From an uncultured Planctomycetota bacterium (GTDB lineage Bacteria > Planctomycetota > Phycisphaerae > Sedimentisphaerales > Anaerobacaceae): a stretch of DNA of 5,973 nt. Location of the stretch: positions 1 through 5,973 of the forward strand of contig CAIYOL010000220.1 in assembly GCA_903927855.1 (NCBI GenBank), in the 5' to 3' direction. Each line of letters begins with the position of its first letter. The first letter of the stretch is position 1. The notes under the pieces were generated by a model, which was given only the letters and a program-made list of their open reading frames with translations, searched no databases and was not told where the DNA came from. Of this stretch, positions 1 to 4,614 are shown in pieces. Both the position numbers and the translations under genes were made by a program.

Positions 1-633
1 AATCAGCCGAAAAACAAGCTCTTCATAAATTCCTGCTCCTATCCCGGTAACAACATTAGCTAACAGCCCCAGCCACTTCCCTTCATCGCCGCCCTCGGTT
101 GTTGCAGGCAAACCTCTGTTCCTGTCTTCGACAGAAGACGCAGGGGCGGCCGAATAGCACCTTAAAACTGCATCAGTTTGTATTCTTACCGCGCTGTTTG
201 CGAACTGGTCGCTATCGCTCTGTTGCCGGACCGAACCGCTCAAAAACATGCTCAAAACAATCAATGGTACCGCAAGCAGAATGCACTCAACTGCCATCGG
301 CAAAATATCACTAAACCAAAAACGCCATTGTTTGCGGGATGCCAGCTGCAGTGCTGCCAAAATCACCACAACAGCCAGAGGGGTTGCTACCCACCCAAAC
401 TTGCTGCCCAGCCCTAAGTATGCAAGAAAATCCTGCAGCCATGAAAATGCCACCACCCTGCCCAGCCAGTAGTGTCTCAGTAAATCGGTATTGATAAGGA
501 GTGTGCCGAGCTCGTAGAAAACGATAAATGGCAGCAGAAAGACTATAGCGTAAATTGGCCGGCTCGTCCGTTCAAAATAAGAACCTTGCACGAAGTTAAA
601 CAATTGACTTACGCTGTATCTCTTCTCTTTCAT
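1..633 (-). CDS. CPBP family intramembrane glutamic endopeptidase (CAAX-protease/Abi type), C-terminus beyond the window
   Basis: An open frame of 211 codons runs from an ATG at 633 to the left window edge with no stop, so the gene continues outside. Its last visible residues are GIYEELVFRLI, the EExxxR signature of CPBP membrane proteases (Glu204, Glu205, Arg209), which sits at the start of a membrane helix. Hydrophobic stretches at about residues 27-47, 82-97, 110-132 and 187-203 fit a polytopic inner-membrane protein. A polar segment at about 133-186 separates the third and fourth. Family members cleave prenylated or other membrane substrates, or serve in bacteriocin self-immunity, but nothing here identifies a substrate. 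The later conserved motifs (second Arg/His helices) are not visible, so activity cannot be judged. No strong ribosome-binding site precedes the ATG. An in-frame TTG at 651-649 is the only alternative start before an upstream stop. The gene is divergent from the glycosylase gene at 754. Confidence 0.85.
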   Translation of the reverse strand, partial: MKEKRYSVSQLFNFVQGSYFERTSRPIYAIVFLLPFIVFYELGTLLINTDLLRHYWLGRVVAFSWLQDFLAYLGLGSKFGWVATPLAVVVILAALQLASRKQWRFWFSDILPMAVECILLAVPLIVLSMFLSGSVRQQSDSDQFANSAVRIQTDAVLRCYSAAPASSVEDRNRGLPATTEGGDEGKWLGLLANVVTGIGAGIYEELVFRLI

Positions 634-686
634 TTTGCCATCGAATATCAAAAATCAGTTGACTGTATGGCTCAAATTTTGCAGAG

Positions 687-714
687 TTTACTTTAAGTAA
701 ATCGAAATTACAAT
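687..714 (+). promoter_or_regulatory. Candidate sigma70-type promoter for the HhH-GPD gene, overlapping a palindrome
   Basis: TTTACT (687-692), a 16-bp spacer and TACAAT (709-714) would start transcription near 721, about 33 bases before the ATG at 754. A perfect 7-bp inverted repeat, TTTACTT-T-AAGTAAA (687-701), covers the -35 element and could be an operator. It is also chance-prone in such AT-rich DNA. The promoter call is by eye from consensus matching only. Confidence 0.35.
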
Positions 715-753
715 AGTCAAAAATGACCTTGTTACCTGCGAAAAACTGCCGCA

Positions 754-1419
754 ATGATAACTGAGCAACTGACAGAAATTTACAAACTGCTCTTCGACCG
801 CTTTGGCCCTCAGAGCTGGTGGCCGGGCGAAACCCAGTTTGAGATAATCACAGGTGCCATACTGACCCAGAACACGAACTGGGCCAATGTCGAAAAAGCA
901 ATAGCAAATCTGAAATCCGCTCACCTGTTAACCCCAGGAAAAATCTATCATCTCGACATCTCGGAGCTGGCTGAGCTTATCCGGCCGGCCGGCTATTACA
1001 ATATAAAAGCAAAACGGCTCAAAAGTTTCTTAAATTGGTTCTTCCGCAGCTATGATGGCCGACTGGAAAATCTTGAAAACCTTGACACCGACCGTTTAAG
1101 AGCCGAGCTTTTGGCCGTGAACGGCATCGGCCCTGAAACCGCAGATTCGATTCTGCTTTATGCTTTCGGCAGGCCTGTATTCGTTGTAGATGCCTACACC
1201 GCAAGAGTGGCTGTTCGCCACGGGTTAATCGAACCGGATGCCGATTACGAACAGCTGCGGGAATTATTCCAGTCAAATCTGCCACAGGATATTCAGCTTT
1301 TCAATGAGTACCACGCACTCCTTGTCCGGCTCGGCAAAGAATTTTGCAGACCCAAAGCCCAATGTCCCGGCTGCCCGCTTGAAAAACTGCCGCATATTCT
1401 CGACATACAATACCTCTAG
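754..1419 (+). CDS. HhH-GPD DNA glycosylase, endonuclease III-related (COG2231-like)
   Basis: This 221-residue cytoplasmic base-excision-repair protein is of normal length for the endonuclease III-related group. An N-terminal helical part (residues 1-115) includes the helix with TGAILTQNTNW. It is followed by the helix-hairpin-helix at about 118-133 (VNGIGPETA) and the catalytic Asp146 in VVDAYTARV. At the position of the Schiff-base lysine of endonuclease III (GRKTA) this protein has Glu128, 18 residues before the Asp as in E. coli Nth. It should therefore act as a monofunctional glycosylase without lyase activity, closer to MagIII/MpgII-like 3-methyladenine glycosylases than to true Nth. 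That substrate is inferred. The C-terminal iron-sulphur motif has Cys198, Cys204 and Cys207, but Pro213 stands where the fourth cysteine is expected and His214 follows. The ATG at 754 is the only ATG after the upstream in-frame stop at 724, and its Shine-Dalgarno sequence is weak. Confidence 0.9.
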   Translation: MITEQLTEIYKLLFDRFGPQSWWPGETQFEIITGAILTQNTNWANVEKAIANLKSAHLLTPGKIYHLDISELAELIRPAGYYNIKAKRLKSFLNWFFRSYDGRLENLENLDTDRLRAELLAVNGIGPETADSILLYAFGRPVFVVDAYTARVAVRHGLIEPDADYEQLRELFQSNLPQDIQLFNEYHALLVRLGKEFCRPKAQCPGCPLEKLPHILDIQYL

Positions 1420-1431
1420 TTACCCAAATTT

Positions 1432-1448
1432 TGCTTCGGGACGAAGCA
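1432..1448. other. Short perfect hairpin just after the glycosylase gene
   Basis: TGCTTCG-GGA-CGAAGCA is a 7-bp perfect stem with a 3-base loop, beginning 12 bases after the glycosylase stop codon. The position suits a transcript 3' end. No T-run follows on either strand, so I do not call it an intrinsic terminator. It may simply protect the 3' end of the message. Confidence 0.4.
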
Positions 1449-1585
1449 GCCTTAAAATATTCAATAACCTTATATTTCTCAAAGTTAAGGATTTTTGTAG
1501 TCTTTTTCGGAGGGGAGTTCAATTCAGGGCATACTATGTTGTTCTCTTTGGGTTCAAATATCTTGCCAAACCAAGGGGGTTGCAA

Positions 1586-1671
1586 CGGAGCAGGAGGGAT
1601 TCGAACCCCCGTTACCCAAAGGGTAAAACGGTTTTCAAGACCGTCGCCATCAGCCGCTCGGCCACTGCTCC
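1586..1671 (-). tRNA. tRNA-Ser, anticodon UGA
   Basis: The minus strand folds as an 86-base class II tRNA. The acceptor stem is GGAGCAG/CTGCTCC with discriminator G (position 1586). The D arm starts GCC and closes with GGC. The anticodon stem is ACGGT/ACCGT, with loop CTTGAAA giving anticodon UGA (complement of 1637-1635), which reads UCA and other UCN serine codons. The long variable arm TTACCC-TTT-GGGTAA is typical of tRNA-Ser. The T arm is GGGGG-TTCGAAT-CCCTC with one G-U pair. The 3' CCA is not encoded, since TTG follows the discriminator, so the tRNA depends on CCA-adding enzyme. The gene is transcribed alone, with no adjacent tRNA. Confidence 0.97.
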
Positions 1672-1746
1672 GAATTACAATGCTATCGGCAATTTATTGT
1701 AGTTTAGTCAAAAAAGTATTTTTCTCGGCAGATTTTCAGTCATTTT

Positions 1747-1775
1747 ATTATAAGGCGGCTGTTTTGCAAGCAAAT
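1747..1775 (-). promoter_or_regulatory. Candidate promoter for tRNA-Ser
   Basis: On the minus strand a perfect TATAAT -10 element lies at 1752-1747. It is preceded by the weaker -35-like TTTGCT/TTGCTT at a spacing of 15-16 bp. Transcription would begin near 1740, about 70 bases before the tRNA 5' end, and the leader would be removed by RNase P. The call is based on consensus matching only. Confidence 0.35.
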
Positions 1776-1838
1776 TCGCCCTGATTTACCCCGAAAGTAA
1801 TTTTTGAAAGAAATTATGAAATTTTCCGGATTTTTTAA

Positions 1839-1867
1839 TTGACATTACATGGTTTGTATAACATAAT
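1839..1867 (+). promoter_or_regulatory. Sigma70-type promoter of the padR-HAAS unit
   Basis: TTGACA (1839-1844, perfect -35), a 17-bp spacer and CATAAT (1862-1867, 5 of 6) form the best promoter match in the window. The predicted start is at about 1873-1876, leaving a leader of roughly 50 bases before the padR ATG at 1928. A short dyad, TACA-N5-TGTA (1846-1858), lies in the spacer. PadR regulators commonly repress their own promoter, so this is a possible operator, though 4-bp arms are weak evidence. Confidence 0.6.
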
Positions 1868-1913
1868 ATGCCAAGCAAAACAGAACTTAAATCCACAGCA
1901 ACCTTAGTTAAAG

Positions 1914-1920
1914 AAAGGAG
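1914..1920 (+). promoter_or_regulatory. Ribosome-binding site that fixes the padR start
   Basis: AAAGGAG ends 7 bases before the ATG at 1928. The longer in-frame ATG at 1868 has no such site and directly abuts the -10 element, so it would not be on the predicted transcript. Confidence 0.75.
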
Positions 1921-1927
1921 TCCGGGA

Positions 1928-2269
1928 ATGAAATTTGAAAGTCAGCTGTTAAAAGGGGTGGCCCCGGCCGTTGTTCTGCAGATTCTCTCACGCGGCCCAA
2001 TGTACGGCTACGAACTGGGCAAGGAAATCGAGCAGCGAAGCGGCGAAATCCTGTCGCTAGGTAAAGGAACGCTCTATCCGCTGCTTTACAATCTCGAAGC
2101 AAAAAGACTTATAAGAGGTAGATGGGAAAAGACCAGTTCCGACCGGAAGAGACGGTATTACTCTATTACCAGTAAGGGCAAAGAACAGCTTGCATCGCAA
2201 AGGGGGCAGCTCAAGGAGTTGAACGCCGGATTGAAACTTGTTTTCGGTCGTGCACTTATGCCGGCCTAA
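1928..2269 (+). CDS. PadR-family transcriptional regulator (short type)
   Basis: This is a 113-residue cytoplasmic winged-helix DNA-binding protein with essentially only the PadR domain. Family landmarks are in order: LLKGVAPAVVLQIL (7-20) as the first helix, GPMYGYELGKEIE (23-35), GKGTLYPLLYNLEAKRLI (45-62) as the recognition-helix region, and the wing RRYYSITSKGKEQL (75-88). The C-terminal helix (89-108) would serve dimerisation. The start is set at 1928 because of the Shine-Dalgarno sequence and the upstream promoter. The frame is also open from an ATG at 1868, which would add 20 residues without family support. The gene lies 42 bp upstream of the HAAS-like membrane protein gene, in the same direction and with no terminator between, so the two are probably one operon. 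PadR proteins are usually ligand- or partner-responsive repressors. The ligand is unknown. Confidence 0.92.
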   Translation: MKFESQLLKGVAPAVVLQILSRGPMYGYELGKEIEQRSGEILSLGKGTLYPLLYNLEAKRLIRGRWEKTSSDRKRRYYSITSKGKEQLASQRGQLKELNAGLKLVFGRALMPA

Positions 2270-2311
2270 ATTACTAATTGCCGTTTTAACTTTTCTATTG
2301 ATAGGTTCACA

Positions 2312-4066
2312 ATGGCAAAGAAATATAAAGAAAGCGAATTGCAAAATCTTCCCTCTTGTGCCGCGGAGTATATAAAGCTTGTCATAAAGAAGATGCGGTA
2401 TCGTAAAAAAGTTCGGCTGGATGTTCAGGCGGAACTTGCGGCACATTTTGAGGATGAATTGCGAGATTGCACAACCGACGAGGAAAAAGAGCAAAGAGCA
2501 CAGCGGCTCATCGAAGATTTCGGCAATGCGAAATTACTTGCTGTTTTACTCCGCCGGGCCAAGAAACGTTGCCGACCCCTCTGGCGGACCATCGTCGCAA
2601 GGACATTTCAAACCATCGGCGTGCTGATTTTGTGTTTTATTGTTTATTGCGTTTATATCTCTCTCGGCAAACCCACCATCAGCGTTAATTATGTTGAGGA
2701 AGCAACCCGACTTACTAGGCCGGTTGCCGACGAGAGCTTGAACGCTGCGCCGATTTATCAGAAGGCTATCGATGCCTATAAAGAGCAGCCTTGGGTTAAA
2801 GATAAAACAGGGATAGGGGGAACATTCTTCTTGCTTGATACTGAGAAAGATAAAGATAGGGGCGCAGGAGAGATAAACTTACTTGATGCCATAAGAGAAA
2901 AAAAGTGGGTCACAGAGTTGACCGAAGAGGAACTTGTCCTGCTGAAGCAGTGGCTTTCCGATAATACCGATGCTATCGAATTTTTCAAGCAGGCCTCCGA
3001 AAGGCCGTACTGCTGGTGGAAGCGGGAGGCGGAGGATAACATTATGCTGGGTATTTCAATGTCGGAGTTATCACCCTTAAGAAAAATTGCAGGAATGATG
3101 GTTTGGCAGGCAAAACTGAAGGCATACGATGGGCATATTAAAGAAGCTTTTGACGATTTGCTGGTCTGTTATCGAGCAGGGAGACATCTTAAAGGCCCAC
3201 GTTTTTTGATTGAGCAATTGGTCGGAATAGCCATTCATGCCCTTTCAACACAGAGTATTCTTGTGATACTGGACAACCAGCATGTGGATACTCGATTGCT
3301 AAAAGACCTCCAGACGCGGCTCGAGGAAATCATAGATGAGGATACTTACACCATCAATTGCGAGGCCGAAAGATTCTTTGTGCTGGATTTTATTCAAAGA
3401 TGCTACACCAATAATGGAAGGGGCACAGGCTATATGATTCCAGACCGAGTCCAAGAATTCATGGGCAGGATAAATGGAGCCAAGGTTTCTGTTCAGAGTA
3501 ACGATGAAGCCGAAGAAGCACTTAAATTTGGAGAGTTCTTGGCGATATCAATTGCAAGCGCAAACAGGCGCCAAGTGATGAGAGAGGTTGAAAAGTTTTA
3601 CGACAGCTTTGAAAAATATGCGACAAAAACCCCGTGGCAATCACATAAAGAGAATGTTGATTTTGAAATGGGTTTGGGTAGCTGGTCATCTTTGAAACAA
3701 GCACGGTACTGGCCTGTATCTATGTTAACGCCTACCTTTGGTGTGGGAAGTAAAGCAGGATACTGTTGGAAAGCGCAGGTTGATGCGGTGATAACCACTC
3801 TTGCCGTAATAAGATTCAAACAAAGCACCGGTAACTGTCCGGAGAATCTGGAAGGGCTGGTAGTTGCTGGCTACCTTAAAAAAGTTCCTTCGGACCCATT
3901 TAGTGATAAACCTTTGGTTTATAAAAAAACGGATGGTAATTTTATCCTTTATAGTGTCGGTCTCGATTTCAAAGATGACGGCGGGAAGGTTTACCGGGAC
4001 GAAAAAGGGAAAGTCAGGTTATGGGGCGATGAAGGCGATACGGTTTTCTGGCCGGTGCAAAAATAG
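2312..4066 (+). CDS. Membrane-anchored protein with HAAS-like N-terminal domain and pseudopilin-like C-terminal block; function unknown
   Basis: This 584-residue protein has no function I can name. Residues about 16-85 form a charged helical domain (RYRKKVRLDVQAELAAHFEDEL, then RLIEDFGNAKLLAVLLRRAKKR). It resembles HAAS/DUF1700 domains, which typically accompany PadR regulators. A single hydrophobic helix follows at about 100-118. The basic stretch RRAKKRCRPLWR just before it predicts a cytoplasmic N-terminus and about 465 extracytoplasmic residues. Residues about 250-345 are helical and TPR-like (QAKLKAYDGHIKEAFDDLL). Residues 489-559 (CPENLEGL, SDPFSDKPLVY, LYSVGLDFKDDGG) resemble the C-terminal part of GspG/major-pseudopilin-like and planctomycete proteins. 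The ATG at 2312 has only a weak TAGG upstream, so translation may depend on coupling with padR. It is convergent with rpsU, 62 bp away. An anti-regulator or signal-sensing partner of PadR is the most likely role, by inference from gene order. Confidence 0.85.
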   Translation: MAKKYKESELQNLPSCAAEYIKLVIKKMRYRKKVRLDVQAELAAHFEDELRDCTTDEEKEQRAQRLIEDFGNAKLLAVLLRRAKKRCRPLWRTIVARTFQTIGVLILCFIVYCVYISLGKPTISVNYVEEATRLTRPVADESLNAAPIYQKAIDAYKEQPWVKDKTGIGGTFFLLDTEKDKDRGAGEINLLDAIREKKWVTELTEEELVLLKQWLSDNTDAIEFFKQASERPYCWWKREAEDNIMLGISMSELSPLRKIAGMMVWQAKLKAYDGHIKEAFDDLLVCYRAGRHLKGPRFLIEQLVGIAIHALSTQSILVILDNQHVDTRLLKDLQTRLEEIIDEDTYTINCEAERFFVLDFIQRCYTNNGRGTGYMIPDRVQEFMGRINGAKVSVQSNDEAEEALKFGEFLAISIASANRRQVMREVEKFYDSFEKYATKTPWQSHKENVDFEMGLGSWSSLKQARYWPVSMLTPTFGVGSKAGYCWKAQVDAVITTLAVIRFKQSTGNCPENLEGLVVAGYLKKVPSDPFSDKPLVYKKTDGNFILYSVGLDFKDDGGKVYRDEKGKVRLWGDEGDTVFWPVQK

Positions 4067-4128
4067 AAGTTGAGCAAGCCGATGGAATTAATTATTGCGA
4101 TGGTAATCTGTTGCGGAGGGAGATAGCG
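4067..4128. other. Convergent intergenic gap without a recognisable terminator
   Basis: These 62 bases lie between the 3' ends of the membrane protein gene and rpsU. I see no stem followed by a T-run on either strand. A GGAGGG-like stretch at 4115-4120 is not followed by an open frame. Confidence 0.5.
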
Positions 4129-4317
4129 TCAGTAATCATTATTGAAGCTTGCGGTCCGCTGGGCCTTTCGCATACGCCGGCGATTTTTTTCCGAGGGCTT
4201 CTCGTAGTAAGCATTGCGCTTCATATCCCTGATTAGACCCTCTTTTTCACACAGCTTTTTAAAGCGTCTCATCATTTGCTGAACCGATTCGCCTGTACGC
4301 GACTTGACTTTGAGCAT
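4129..4317 (-). CDS. rpsU: Small ribosomal subunit protein bS21
   Basis: This 62-residue basic protein matches bS21 over its whole length. The family core, RRFKKLCEKEGLIRDMKRNAYYEKPSEKNRRR (shown here as consecutive motifs RRFKKLCEKEG, residues 17-27, and YYEKPSEK, 37-44), aligns with RRFKRSCEKAG...FYEKPTTE of E. coli. The C-terminal tail is shorter than in E. coli and lacks the extra Arg-rich extension. bS21 joins the 30S subunit late, near the anti-Shine-Dalgarno end of 16S rRNA, and helps initiation. The start is the ATG at 4317, preceded by GAAAGGG (4334-4328) at a 10-base spacing. The gene is monocistronic here, convergent with the HAAS-like gene and divergent from hflX. Confidence 0.95.
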   Translation of the reverse strand: MLKVKSRTGESVQQMMRRFKKLCEKEGLIRDMKRNAYYEKPSEKNRRRMRKAQRTASFNNDY

Positions 4318-4413
4318 ATTAAAAGGACCCTTTCAATCCCTGAAAAACCACAAACAAAAAGGAAAAAACACCGTATTTTTAATTCGTCAAAAATAATTAA
4401 GAATCGTTACTGT

Positions 4414-4442
4414 AATTTAGATTTTGTTTTTTTTCAAGTCAA
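4414..4442 (-). promoter_or_regulatory. Candidate rpsU promoter
   Basis: On the minus strand, TTGACT (4442-4437), a 17-bp spacer and TAAATT (4419-4414) match the sigma70 consensus at 5/6 and 4/6. The predicted start is near 4407, giving an rpsU leader of about 90 bases. An overlapping alternative is TTGAAA-N17-TACAGT (4437-4409). Confidence 0.4.
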
Positions 4443-4452
4443 AAAACGTAAA

Positions 4453-4512
4453 TGAGCAGTTTTTTATGCAAAAATGGCCTTTTTGGGGCTAAAAGGGGCG
4501 ATTACCTGCTCA
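4453..4512. repeat. Nested inverted repeat between rpsU and hflX
   Basis: The outer arms TGAGCAG (4453-4459) and CTGCTCA (4506-4512) are perfect 7-bp complements 46 bases apart. Inside them CCTTTT (4478-4483) and AAAAGG (4491-4496) can form a second stem around the 7-base loop TGGGGCT. The element lies just upstream of the candidate rpsU -35 and about 60 bp upstream of the hflX -10. Confidence 0.45.
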
Positions 4513-4571
4513 AAAAGCGAGTAAATCTGCTTGGTATTATGATATTATTGAGTAATATGTATGGTCAAATA

Positions 4572-4580
4572 TGCTAAAAT
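4572..4580 (+). promoter_or_regulatory. Extended -10 promoter element for hflX
   Basis: TG-C-TAAAAT is an extended -10 box (TGn followed by 5 of 6 consensus bases). There is no convincing -35 at 16-18 bp, which extended -10 promoters can do without. The predicted start at about 4587 leaves a short leader carrying GGAGG. I see no heat-shock type promoter. Confidence 0.4.
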
Positions 4581-4599
4581 AAGGTGCAAAAGTGGCTTT

Positions 4600-4604
4600 G
4601 GAGG
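4600..4604 (+). promoter_or_regulatory. Ribosome-binding site supporting the hflX TTG start
   Basis: GGAGG lies 10 bases before TTG at 4615. An in-frame TAA at 4612-4614 directly precedes that TTG, so no longer start is possible. The next in-frame candidate, TTG at 4624, would be too far from the site. Confidence 0.7.
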
Positions 4605-4614
4605 CATCATTTAA

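Larger units (their letters stand above)
4318..4614. other. Divergent rpsU-hflX intergenic region
   Basis: This AT-rich 297-bp stretch has no coding potential that I can support. It holds the rpsU leader with its ribosome-binding site, a candidate rpsU promoter (4414-4442), a nested inverted repeat (4453-4512), an extended -10 element for hflX (4572-4580) and the hflX ribosome-binding site (4600-4604). Long A and T runs are frequent on both strands. Confidence 0.7.

Noticed and set aside
99..472. Three overlapping plus-strand open frames of 71-79 codons
   Set aside because: They lie antisense to the CPBP protease frame, which has a clear family motif and membrane helices. Their own products are low-complexity and resemble nothing.
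723..764. A 13-codon open frame overlapping the glycosylase start, a possible leader peptide
   Set aside because: It has no Shine-Dalgarno sequence, no regulatory codon run and no attenuator structure after it.
1238..1784. Two plus-strand open frames containing RRDSNPR and GAGGIRTPV peptides
   Set aside because: They read antisense through the tRNA-Ser gene. These peptides are the usual artefact of translating a tRNA T arm (GGGATTCGAACCCC) backwards. An SD-like GGAGGGGAG near 1510 leads only into this frame.
1868..1927. N-terminal extension of PadR from the ATG at 1868
   Set aside because: The ATG touches the -10 element and lacks a ribosome-binding site. The PadR domain begins after Met at 1928.
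2057..2494. A 145-codon minus-strand open frame spanning the padR-HAAS junction
   Set aside because: It is antisense to two well-supported genes and has no recognisable domain or ribosome-binding site.
4471..4500. Intrinsic terminator on the plus strand within the rpsU-hflX spacer
   Set aside because: The CCTTTT/AAAAGG stem is weak and is followed by GGGCGATTAC, not a T-run. No plus-strand gene ends nearby.
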